Source: DASQUP01 sp035641235
GTDB lineage: Bacteria; Actinomycetota; CADDZG01; WHSQ01
NCBI GenBank assembly: GCA_035641235.1
Contig: DASQUP010000282.1
Span: 1 to 6,639 of the forward strand
Direction of reading: 5' to 3'
DNA: 6,639 bases
The notes beneath the pieces were generated by a model that worked only from the letters and a program-made list of their open reading frames with translations, did not search any database and was not told the origin of the DNA. This document shows, piece after piece, positions 1-6,131 of the stretch (positions are counted from its first letter, which is position 1; each line of letters opens with the position of its first letter). A program made the translations under genes and the position numbers.

Positions 1-2925
1 GAGTCCGATCACCGAGCGGTTCTCCAGGGCGGCCTCCATGTACCAACTCTGCTGGCACTCCGACGGCATACCGAGAGTTGCCGTCTCGAAGCTCGGGGCA
101 AAGACGACCAACGGCTTGCCCCACGACGAGGCCGACTTCAAATAGGCAGCGGCCTCGTCGAACATCTCGCGTTCGGCGCAGCCGGTGTTGTCGTATCCGT
201 CCTGGAAGTATCGATAGACGCCAAGCCAGTCAACTTCCGGCGGTGGATCGAACGGCGAGCCTCCAGGCCCTAGGTGGTTGTAGTTGATGAGAGTGGGCAG
301 ACCCGGGAAGTTCTCGTTCGCCAAGGAGACGGCGCGCGCCTGTTTCGCGGTAACCCACCCACGTAGGTCGGCATCGTCGGTGACGAGGACTGCTTCGACT
401 GCTGCGAGGTCACCTGCAACGCTCTTGATGTAGTCGACTCGGTCCTGCCAGCCGTCCTCTTCGTCACCGAGTCTCAACTCGAGCAGGGGCCCCAAACCCA
501 GCGCCGCCACCCCTGACGCGAAGTCGGGCTGCCCGAGGTGTGCAAAGTTCGTGTAGTTGGCAACGTCGCTCGCGTACAGGCCATAGCGCGCGTCCTGGAT
601 GTGGTGATAGCCGTAGCGGTCGAGGTGCGACGCAATGCCTGGGGCGCCGAACTCGTTCCACAGCACGCCGTCGGATCGGTACGTACTGATGATCGCTGGC
701 GAGAGGGTGTTCGGGCCGGGAGCAACCAAGATCTCGTCCTCCCGCCCACCGACGACGTTCCCGCCCGCCACCTGAACACCGCCGGGCTTCCCGGAGGGCG
801 CAACGAAGCTGGAACGGGCCTCGCCGTCGACGTCGAACGTCGCGATCTCAGATCCAGAGGCAACGACGATTTCCGGCACACCGTCTCCCCGGATGTCGGC
901 GACTGATAGATCCACCTGGTCGGAGTTTGCCTGTAATAGGAACGAGGAACGCAGTGACCCGTCGGCCTCCAGCACCCTTATCTCGCCGGGTGCCGCCGGT
1001 GATGCAGCAACGATTTCGGCGCGCCGATCTCCATCCACGTCGCCGCACGCCAGTTCGAGCCCACCCGTCTCTTCGAAAACAGCTGTGAGGGTCTTGAGGA
1101 GTCCCCCCTCGAAATCCCAAAGTTGAATTGTCGGAGGGTTCGCCGGGCCCGGCCCGGGAGCCACGACGATTTCGTCCGGGCCGCGTCCGTTCAGGTTGCA
1201 GGCGGCAAGGTTGCCTCCGTGCGTTATCGAGACTTCCCCGAAGGGGTCGAGGACAGCTGTGAAGGACGAGCCGTCCGCGCCGAATGTGCCCACAAGTGCA
1301 TCATTGGCCGGCCCCGCCCCCGGCGACGCGACGATTTGATGAGCGCCCTTTCGTCGGAGCGGAGGTGGAGCGGGTCCCCGCGACGAGGAGTCGTGCGGCA
1401 CAATCACTCGCTCACTATCAGACGACTGGTTTCCTGCTTCATCGACGGTTGTCGCCGTTACCGTGTAGATGCGTCCCGGACCCGCCCCGAGACGTTCGGC
1501 CCGCAACTTGAGGACCGAGCCGGGCTCCCACCGCTGCGGAACCTCAACGTCGGGGTCGGCGCCGCCGGGACCCTCGCTGGAAGTAACCTCGACGGTCGTG
1601 TAAACGCCATCGGCGTGAATGTTGAGCCCCACATCTCGCAGCTCTCCATTCGGCGGCCACAGGATCGGCTGGTCGAGGGACAGGTCCATCTGGGGCGGAG
1701 TGGAATCAATCCGGAATGTATCGATGCGTGTTTCCTCTGTGTTGCCACCGCCATCCGTAGATCTGAACCGGATCGTGTGATTGCCTTGGGCGGTCACAGT
1801 GAAAGCGCCTGTGTAGGGCATCCAGTCCGCGGCGTCGTCCAGCTGATACTCGGTTTCGCTCAGACCGAAGTCGTCGGTCGCGGCAAGGGAGACGGTCACG
1901 GGCCCAATGAACCAATCGGTGGATGCCTTCGGCCCATCGAGGGACAGGTTGGTTAGCGGCGGCGCGTCGACCCGACACTCAACAGACCCGGAGTCTGTAT
2001 AGGTTCCGCCTACCGCGGGGACGAACTCCCAGTCGTAGCCGCCCTGCGCAAGGGTGAACTTCACGATGCCGTAGTCCGTGTAGTTCGACGCTTCTCTGTT
2101 GACGTTTAGGTGGTCCGAGCCCGTCTGAAGGGGTGCTCCTCCAGTCCCGACGATGAACTGGCGCATGCCGTTCAGGCTCGGCTGGCCGAAGGCATCCATC
2201 GGTTCGTAACGTTCATAGAAGCGATTGCGACCGCTGACCACAACGTCGACACCGTCGTCGTGGAGAGTCTGCCAGAGGCCCTGAAGCCGTCGGGCCATCT
2301 CCGTTCCCAGCGAGGAGAAGCGAGGATGGTAATGAACGGCCATCGTGCACCGCTCGGGAGCGTTCTCAGCCAGGTCCTGTTCGAGCCAGTTAATCGTCTC
2401 CTCAAAGCAGCGCTGCGACTCCATTTCACTACCAGGTTCGGTGCGAACGACGCAGATGCTGTTCAGGACGACGATGTGCCAGTCTCCAAGGTCGTAGCTG
2501 TAGTTGAAGAAGTCTTCCGGATGAGCCTCGCTAGATCCGAAGTAGTCCACGTAGGGACCTGCATCTTCCTGCCCGTACTCGGAATCCCCTATTGAGGGAT
2601 GCGTACGAGGTTTGTGGCGGCCCCAGCGTGGCTCGTAGCAGTTCGCGTATGTGTTCGCGGTTCCGTTTGGCAGCGCATGGTCGCCGAGCGTCTGCACGGT
2701 GCCTTCGATGCCGTCCACCAACTGAGCCGTAGCGGCCACGCCGTTTCCCGCATTACATCGCATCGAGCCGGCAACGATCAGCGTCTGGGGATCGCTGGCG
2801 GACGCCTTTTTGATTAGGGACGAGTCGGCTTCGGTGGCGAATGCAGCAGCTGGCACGATGGCTACGGCAACAAGGAGGAGCGCGGTCAACGCCCTCGAGT
2901 GTCTATGGGGGAGAACGTCCGCCAT
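1..2925 (-). CDS. Secreted multidomain protein: degenerate metallophosphoesterase, Ig-like, FG-GAP repeats, TIM-barrel-like region (3' end missing)
   Basis: One open frame of 975 codons runs from ATG at 2925 to the left edge with no stop, so the C-terminus lies outside. A GGGAG site (2931-2935) sits 5 nt before the ATG. Residues 1-30 form a signal peptide (Arg/His n-region, Leu/Ala/Val core, AFA before the likely cut), so the product is exported. Residues 45-305 match the scaffold of secreted bacterial metallophosphoesterases (YEPRWGR 97-103, HPRFSS 200-205, SG..xxYER 231-239, FIVGTGGA 257-264), but the metal ligands are mostly replaced. Residues 320-410 are an Ig-like domain ending in the common STDGGGN and IDSTPP motifs. 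Residues 412-512 are a second beta domain with a WPPN motif (424-427). A Pro-rich linker (513-528) leads to five FG-GAP/VCBS-like repeats (529-755). Residues 756-975 look like an alpha/beta barrel. Several cysteines fit an extracytoplasmic protein. It is probably a surface or secreted binding or carbohydrate-active protein; the function is not known. Confidence 0.92.
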   Translation of the reverse strand, partial: MADVLPHRHSRALTALLLVAVAIVPAAAFATEADSSLIKKASASDPQTLIVAGSMRCNAGNGVAATAQLVDGIEGTVQTLGDHALPNGTANTYANCYEPRWGRHKPRTHPSIGDSEYGQEDAGPYVDYFGSSEAHPEDFFNYSYDLGDWHIVVLNSICVVRTEPGSEMESQRCFEETINWLEQDLAENAPERCTMAVHYHPRFSSLGTEMARRLQGLWQTLHDDGVDVVVSGRNRFYERYEPMDAFGQPSLNGMRQFIVGTGGAPLQTGSDHLNVNREASNYTDYGIVKFTLAQGGYDWEFVPAVGGTYTDSGSVECRVDAPPLTNLSLDGPKASTDWFIGPVTVSLAATDDFGLSETEYQLDDAADWMPYTGAFTVTAQGNHTIRFRSTDGGGNTEETRIDTFRIDSTPPQMDLSLDQPILWPPNGELRDVGLNIHADGVYTTVEVTSSEGPGGADPDVEVPQRWEPGSVLKLRAERLGAGPGRIYTVTATTVDEAGNQSSDSERVIVPHDSSSRGPAPPPLRRKGAHQIVASPGAGPANDALVGTFGADGSSFTAVLDPFGEVSITHGGNLAACNLNGRGPDEIVVAPGPGPANPPTIQLWDFEGGLLKTLTAVFEETGGLELACGDVDGDRRAEIVAASPAAPGEIRVLEADGSLRSSFLLQANSDQVDLSVADIRGDGVPEIVVASGSEIATFDVDGEARSSFVAPSGKPGGVQVAGGNVVGGREDEILVAPGPNTLSPAIISTYRSDGVLWNEFGAPGIASHLDRYGYHHIQDARYGLYASDVANYTNFAHLGQPDFASGVAALGLGPLLELRLGDEEDGWQDRVDYIKSVAGDLAAVEAVLVTDDADLRGWVTAKQARAVSLANENFPGLPTLINYNHLGPGGSPFDPPPEVDWLGVYRYFQDGYDNTGCAEREMFDEAAAYLKSASSWGKPLVVFAPSFETATLGMPSECQQSWYMEAALENRSVIGL
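661..1341 (-). repeat. Five FG-GAP/VCBS-like repeats (beta-propeller blades) within the secreted protein
   Basis: Five protein repeats of about 46-55 residues each carry the core (D/E)EIVVA(S/P)G followed by a beta hairpin and a 'DG' turn. The cores lie at residues 530-534, 584-590, 636-642, 684-690 and 730-736. A calcium-type loop precedes some blades: DVDGD (629-633) is the best, DIRGD (677-681) is fair, and NLNGR and NVVGG are degenerate. GPGPA-type loops after the core (536-540, 591-595) resemble those of long bacterial FG-GAP proteins. Five blades is short of a closed seven-blade propeller; neighbouring domains may complete it or the fold may be open. Confidence 0.75.
2011..2793 (-). other. 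Metallophosphoesterase-fold domain lacking most metal ligands
   Basis: This is residues 45-305 of the secreted protein. Seen against the usual pattern of this family (recalled, not searched), motif I GD reads GS (S54), motif II LGD is kept (D82), motif III GNH(D/E)Y reads GDSEY (113-117), the HHP motif reads YHP (199-201), and the last motif GHxH reads GRNR (232-235). Structural residues around each motif remain. The domain should fold but probably cannot hold the usual dinuclear metal centre. H198 and H200 remain and could bind one metal, so some activity cannot be excluded. Confidence 0.8.
2790..2925 (-). other. Signal peptide and start region of the secreted protein
   Basis: The first 30 residues have a basic N-region (H7, R8, H9, R11), a hydrophobic stretch from about 12 to 28, and small residues at -3 and -1 (A28, A30) before T31. 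This is a standard Sec-type signal peptide. There is no Cys after the cut, so it is not a lipoprotein, and there is no twin arginine. The signal peptide fixes the ATG at 2925 as the start, in agreement with the GGGAG site. Confidence 0.85.
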
Positions 2926-2988
2926 TTCAGCTCCCACAGCCAGGTACTGCAACCACTCTGACCGCGCCGGGCGAGGTGCGCTAGGTGG

Positions 2989-3003
2989 TGGGAAGAACTC
3001 CCA
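2989..3003. promoter_or_regulatory. Small inverted repeat in the gap upstream of the secreted-protein gene
   Basis: TGGGA-AGAAC-TCCCA is a perfect 5-bp inverted repeat with a 5-nt centre, lying in the 157-bp gap between the TetR stop codon and the start of the secreted-protein gene, 64 bp upstream of that ATG. It could be a small operator or a weak hairpin. It is unlike the TetR operators at 3744-3790. No convincing -35/-10 pair was found in this gap, so co-transcription with the TetR gene is possible. Confidence 0.25.
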
Positions 3004-3082
3004 GGACACAATCCACTCGGCGCCCTAGAAGCTCCTCGCTCGAGGATTCGTGGGATTGGGGAAGCGAACGCGCCTGCGGACG

Positions 3083-3724
3083 TCAGCCGCGCTGCTTGCG
3101 GGGGCGCGACTTGGTCCTGACTGTTTTGTATGAGCGAAGGTGAGCCCGCGCTGCATCGAGTGCGATCCGGAGGGGTTCCGGTTCCCTCCGGGTTTTTGCG
3201 AGCAACAGTCCGCCCTGCATCGCGGCAAAAACGGCTGTGGCCAACTCGTAGGGATCGGCGCTTCGCTTGATCTCCCCTCGCGCGCGCATTTTATTCAGGC
3301 CGTCGACGAGGAGGCCCTGCCACGCCTCGAAACCCTCCGCCAGGTCCAGTCTCGCTCTATCGTCTTTGTCAGCAAGCTCATTGGCGAGCGACCCGATCGG
3401 ACATCCACCTCGAAATCCATGCGACTCGTGCCCCTCGTAGACGATTTTGAGCCAGGTCTCGATTGCGTCCCAACTATCCAGTTCGGGGAGTAGCGACGTC
3501 TGACGTCCGATTATCTCGGCGCGCCGGCGTGCGATCACAGCGCGCACCAACTCGTCCTTGCCATCGAAGTAGTGATAGAGCTGGCTCTTGCTGACGTCGG
3601 CCGACGCCAGAATCTGATCCAGGCTGGCCCCCTCAACCCCACGCTCGGCGATCATTGCGTCGGCCGCGGCAACCAGTCGGTCCCGCGTCGCCTTTCCCCT
3701 TTTCGTGGCCGGCTCTTTGAGCAT
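3083..3724 (-). CDS. TetR-family transcriptional repressor (LmrA/YxaF/QacR-like)
   Basis: A 213-residue one-component regulator, normal length for TetR proteins. The N-terminal DNA-binding domain spans about 10-60: helix 1 at 12-28, then the helix-turn-helix 34-54 with ASLDQILASADVSKSQLYHYF, the family hallmark, and the K56-D57-E58-L59 start of helix 4. The C-terminal ligand domain has GGCPIGSLANEL (106-117), typical of the LmrA/YxaF-like subgroup, whose members control multidrug or aromatic-compound efflux. The tail (200-213) is strongly basic. The ATG at 3724 has no Shine-Dalgarno but lies 6 nt after a TANNNT box, which suggests a leaderless mRNA. The gene diverges from the ABC/VOC operon, with two palindromes between them, so it probably represses both itself and that operon. 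The ligand is unknown. Confidence 0.95.
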   Translation of the reverse strand: MLKEPATKRGKATRDRLVAAADAMIAERGVEGASLDQILASADVSKSQLYHYFDGKDELVRAVIARRRAEIIGRQTSLLPELDSWDAIETWLKIVYEGHESHGFRGGCPIGSLANELADKDDRARLDLAEGFEAWQGLLVDGLNKMRARGEIKRSADPYELATAVFAAMQGGLLLAKTRREPEPLRIALDAARAHLRSYKTVRTKSRPRKQRG

Positions 3725-3730
3725 GTTTCG

Positions 3731-3759
3731 AGTCTATCGCTACTGGACTATTCGGTCCA
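3731..3759 (-). promoter_or_regulatory. Putative promoter of the TetR gene (leaderless)
   Basis: On the minus strand TGGACC (3754-3759) can serve as a -35 and TAGACT (3731-3736, fits TANNNT) as a -10, with a 17-bp spacer. The -10 ends 6 nt before the ATG, placing transcription start at or next to the start codon. The -35 is the right arm of the first operator, so repressor binding would block it. Assigned by eye. Confidence 0.5.
3744..3759. promoter_or_regulatory. TetR operator 1 (TGGACT-ATTC-GGTCCA)
   Basis: A 16-bp inverted repeat in the divergent control region; the outer five bases of each arm pair perfectly. The form resembles the AGACC-N4-GGTCT operators known for LmrA/YxaF-like TetR proteins. 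It is the same length and layout as operator 2, 31 bp away start to start, about three helical turns, so both would face the same side of the DNA. Confidence 0.75.
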
Positions 3760-3773
3760 CTTAATGCTATGGT
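3744..3773 (+). promoter_or_regulatory. Putative promoter of the ABC-VOC operon
   Basis: TGGACT (3744-3749) as -35, an 18-bp spacer, and TATGGT (3768-3773) as -10, preceded by TGC so it reads as an extended -10. The start point would be near 3780, giving a leader of about 79 nt. The -35 is the left arm of operator 1, and operator 2 covers the start point. Assigned by eye. Confidence 0.5.
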
Positions 3774-3774
3774 C

Positions 3775-3790
3775 TGGACCGGTTGGTCCA
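3775..3790. promoter_or_regulatory. TetR operator 2 (TGGACC-GGTT-GGTCCA)
   Basis: A 16-bp palindrome with perfect 6-bp arms around a 4-bp centre. It sits 2 bp after the proposed -10 of the rightward promoter and covers its likely start point, where a bound repressor would block RNA polymerase. The perfect symmetry suggests it may be the stronger of the two sites. Confidence 0.78.
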
Positions 3791-3812
3791 ATACGGCAGA
3801 TCGGAGGTTGTT

Positions 3813-3866
3813 ATGCGGCACCGTGGAGAGCACTCGGCCCCATCACGGGGAGGTAGACGTGAGTAG
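3813..3866 (+). CDS. Possible 17-residue leader peptide overlapping the ABC ATPase start
   Basis: ATG at 3813 follows a GGAGG (3803-3807) by 5 nt, as good a ribosome site as any in the window. The frame encodes MRHRGEHSAPSRGGRRE and stops with TAG at 3864-3866, just 3 nt past the GTG start (3859) of the ATPase gene, in a different frame. Ribosomes ending here could restart at the GTG, so its translation may be coupled to the transporter genes. It has five arginines. No attenuator hairpin was identified. It may be only a chance frame, but the combination of site and overlap is notable. Confidence 0.4.
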   Translation: MRHRGEHSAPSRGGRRE

Positions 3867-4929
3867 CCTGGAAAGCGAAGCGCTCGACGAGCTCTTTATC
3901 GATGTAGTGACCCACGCCGGAATCTCATCCGAATCGGATGCGATCGTCGTTGAGGACCTCTCGAAGGTCTATCCGAACGGAACAGAAGCCGTTCGCGGCA
4001 TCTCCTTTCGCGTTGGAAGGGGTGAGGTGTACGGAATCCTTGGTCCCAACGGGGCCGGCAAGTCCACCACCATCGGGATGCTGGGGACGCTGGTAAAGAG
4101 CACGGGTGGCCGGGCCCTGGTCTCGGGGATCGATGTTGCACAAGATCCTCGGAGCGTCCACGGCCAGATCGGCTTTGCGATGCAGGAGGTTGGAGTCGAT
4201 GACCTTGCGACCGGGCGGGAGTTTCTCGTTCTCCAAGGTCGTCTAAACGGTTTGGCGGCCGCCGAAGCGGAACGGCGCGCCGAGTTGTTGCTGCGTCTGG
4301 TCGACCTCGAAGATGCCGCCGACAAGCGCATGGGCGGGTACTCCGGAGGAATGAAACGGCGGGCCGATCTCGCGTCGGCACTCATCCACATGCCTTCCAT
4401 TCTCTTTTTGGACGAGCCCACCGAAGGACTTGATCCGCGCGGGCGCGTTGTAATTTGGGACGCGCTGCACCGCCTCAAGCGAGAGCTTTCGATCACCGTT
4501 GTACTCACGACTCACTACATGGATGAAGCGGACAGGCTGTGTGATCGGATCGGCATCATCGATCGAGGTCAAATCGTGGCGGAAGGTACTCCGGAGCAAC
4601 TGAAGTCATCGGTATCAAGCCAGGCCCTCATCCTCAACTACGGTCCGCAGGCCTCCCCCGACAGTCTGTCCGCAACAGCAGCCGTGCTCTCCGGACTCGA
4701 CGACATCAATGATGTCGTTGCAGCGGATGGCCACTTCTCCGTCTACGTCGACGACGCAGCCCGGCTGGCGCCAGAACTACTGAGGATCCTGGAGGGGGAA
4801 CGTCTCACGCCCCTGGCTCTGGCGATCAAACAACCAACGCTGGAGGACGTTTACCTCCGCTACACCGGAAAGAGCTTCGAGGCGTCAGAGGATGTCACGG
4901 ATGTCCAAGAGGGGAGCGATCGCACATGA
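3859..4929 (+). CDS. ABC-2 type exporter ATPase (DrrA-like)
   Basis: A 356-residue cytoplasmic ATPase that powers the membrane partner encoded next. The start chosen is GTG 3859, preceded by GGGGAGG (3847-3853) at 5 nt; an in-frame ATG at 3769 lies inside the promoter/operator region and upstream of the likely transcript start. In this numbering Walker A GPNGAGKST is 62-70, the Q-loop MQEVG is 108-112, the signature YSGGMKRR is 161-168, Walker B ILFLDEP is 181-187 with catalytic E186, and the switch His (TTHYMDEA) is H219. All key residues are intact. The C-terminal part (about 250-340), ending in PTLEDVYLRYTG, is the accessory domain common in DrrA-type daunorubicin/multidrug exporters. The stop overlaps the permease start (ATGA). 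The substrate cannot be deduced. Confidence 0.95.
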   Translation: MSSLESEALDELFIDVVTHAGISSESDAIVVEDLSKVYPNGTEAVRGISFRVGRGEVYGILGPNGAGKSTTIGMLGTLVKSTGGRALVSGIDVAQDPRSVHGQIGFAMQEVGVDDLATGREFLVLQGRLNGLAAAEAERRAELLLRLVDLEDAADKRMGGYSGGMKRRADLASALIHMPSILFLDEPTEGLDPRGRVVIWDALHRLKRELSITVVLTTHYMDEADRLCDRIGIIDRGQIVAEGTPEQLKSSVSSQALILNYGPQASPDSLSATAAVLSGLDDINDVVAADGHFSVYVDDAARLAPELLRILEGERLTPLALAIKQPTLEDVYLRYTGKSFEASEDVTDVQEGSDRT

Positions 4930-5693
4930 ACGGCTCTGCCACGTGGCTGCTGACGCGGCGAACGCTCATGCAGTTCCCGCGTAATCCGATGGTGGTGGCC
5001 TTTTCGTCGGCCCCCGTTTTGATGATCTTCTTGGTATTTGGGACGCTATTCGAGGGCGTACGGCACGCCGCCGGCTTCCCGACCGACAACTACTATGAAT
5101 ACCTAGCTCCCATGGCCATACTGTTGACGACCGTCCCGGGCATTTCTCAGGCCGCCGATGGTCTCGCAGCGGATTTCCAGAGCCGCTACTTCTACAAGCT
5201 GATGACAACGCCGGCATCGATCGGCTCGATCATGCTCGGCCGGCTACTGGGAGACGGCGTGCGCTTGTTCGTTCAGGCCGGGGCCATCCTCCTGCTGGCA
5301 ATGGCGTTCGGAGCACGGGTCGAGACGGGGCTTCCGGGTGCTCTGCTGATGCTCCTCATCGGGACGCTGTTCGCCCTCGTGACCTTCGGTGTGCTCACGG
5401 CGAACCTCGCCATCAAGTCGAAGGACCCGGCTTTGATCCAGGCGATCTTCCCGATGGCGTTCCTGATGATCTTTCTGACCACGGGCTTTCAGCCTCTGGA
5501 TCAGATCGAGAGTGGCGTGCTGAAGTCGATCATCGACTTCAATCCGACGGAACTCGTCCTGGCACCGATGAGGGATCTCATGCTTAGTGGGTACGACTGG
5601 AGCGACATCGGCATCGCCGGCCTCGTCATTGTTGGGTTGGCTCTTATCGGAGTCCCTCTAACGGTCCGGAACTACCGGTCCGTCTATCGATAG
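4926..5693 (+). CDS. ABC-2 type exporter permease (DrrB-like)
   Basis: A 255-residue integral membrane protein, normal length for DrrB-type ABC-2 permeases. Six membrane segments are visible at about 22-42, 58-76, 108-128, 136-160, 170-190 and 226-246. The N-terminal amphipathic stretch RRTLMQFPRNP (11-21) and the cytoplasmic loop after segment 2 (DFQSRYFYKLMTTP, 83-96) are the family features expected to contact the ATPase. NPTELVLAPMRDLM (206-219) before the last helix matches the usual C-terminal pattern. The ATG overlaps the ATPase stop as ATGA, with GAGGGGAG (4909-4916) 9 nt before it, so the two subunits are translationally coupled. It should form a dimer with two ATPases to export a lipophilic compound, drug or lipid. 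Confidence 0.95.
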   Translation: MNGSATWLLTRRTLMQFPRNPMVVAFSSAPVLMIFLVFGTLFEGVRHAAGFPTDNYYEYLAPMAILLTTVPGISQAADGLAADFQSRYFYKLMTTPASIGSIMLGRLLGDGVRLFVQAGAILLLAMAFGARVETGLPGALLMLLIGTLFALVTFGVLTANLAIKSKDPALIQAIFPMAFLMIFLTTGFQPLDQIESGVLKSIIDFNPTELVLAPMRDLMLSGYDWSDIGIAGLVIVGLALIGVPLTVRNYRSVYR

Positions 5694-5705
5694 ACAGGAG
5701 GCTCA

Positions 5706-6131
5706 GTGGATTCAAACGATTTCCCGGCACCTTCGGAAGGTTTCTTAGTCACACACTTTCTCGTGGTTTCGGATCAGGATCGTTCGCGGGAGTTCTATCG
5801 CTCGTTGTTTAGTGGAAAGGTTGTGCTTGAGCGCGATCCAGTAATCATGAGGGTTGCGAATAGCTGGCTGATCCTGAACGAGGGAGGGGGACCAACGGAG
5901 GACAAGCCGACGGTCACGTTGGAGACTCCGCCGGATCCCGACCGCACGAGCGCCTTCATCAACGTTCGAGTTGCAGACATCAACTCCATTTTCAATGAGT
6001 GGACGGCGAAGGGTGCCGAATTCCTTACGGAACCTGTGGACCATGGGAGGGAGATCCGCGCTTACGTCCGAGACCCAGATGGGCACCTGATAGAGGTGGG
6101 TCAGCTCATCGGACTGGGGGAGCCTGGCTGA
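5706..6131 (+). CDS. VOC-fold protein (glyoxalase/bleomycin resistance/dioxygenase superfamily)
   Basis: A 141-residue protein with two beta-alpha-beta-beta-beta halves: THFLVVSDQDRSREFYRSLF (16-35) opens the first and FINVRVADINSIFNEW (84-99) the second. The end, AYVRDPDGHLIEVGQ (119-133), is the classic VOC motif. Likely metal or ligand positions are H17 and E130; E73 aligns roughly where first-half ligands occur, and the second half has N86 where a His often stands, so the metal site may be partial. The start is GTG 5706 with AGGAGG (5696-5701) 4 nt upstream, 12 bp after the permease stop, so it is the third gene of the operon. VOC proteins include enzymes that modify thiol or diol substrates and proteins that bind and sequester antibiotics. 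Beside an exporter and a TetR regulator, a resistance or detoxification role is plausible but not proven. Confidence 0.93.
   Translation: MDSNDFPAPSEGFLVTHFLVVSDQDRSREFYRSLFSGKVVLERDPVIMRVANSWLILNEGGGPTEDKPTVTLETPPDPDRTSAFINVRVADINSIFNEWTAKGAEFLTEPVDHGREIRAYVRDPDGHLIEVGQLIGLGEPG

Noticed and set aside
1144..1158. GC-rich near-palindrome around GGGCCCGGCCCGGG
   Set aside because: It is fully explained by the Gly-Pro-Gly-Pro codons of a repeat loop in the secreted protein.
1123..1956. Rightward open frame of 277 codons
   Set aside because: It lies antisense to the continuous secreted-protein gene, is rich in Arg/Gly/Val without any domain pattern, and is explained by GC-rich codons on the opposite strand.
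2110..2595. Rightward open frame of 161 codons
   Set aside because: It is antisense to the phosphoesterase-like domain, whose motifs (WGR, HPRFSS, VGTGGA) are unmistakable in the leftward frame.
3034..3045. CCTCG-CT-CGAGG as a terminator after the TetR gene
   Set aside because: The loop is only 2 nt, the stem is short, and no T-run follows on the minus strand.
3140..3493. Rightward open frame of 117 codons opposite the TetR gene
   Set aside because: It is a shadow of the TetR coding sequence with no recognisable features.
3769..3858. A 30-residue N-terminal extension of the ABC ATPase from ATG 3769
   Set aside because: This ATG falls inside the proposed -10 and upstream of the likely transcript start, has no ribosome site, and would translate through operator 2; GTG 3859 has a strong GGGGAGG at 5 nt.
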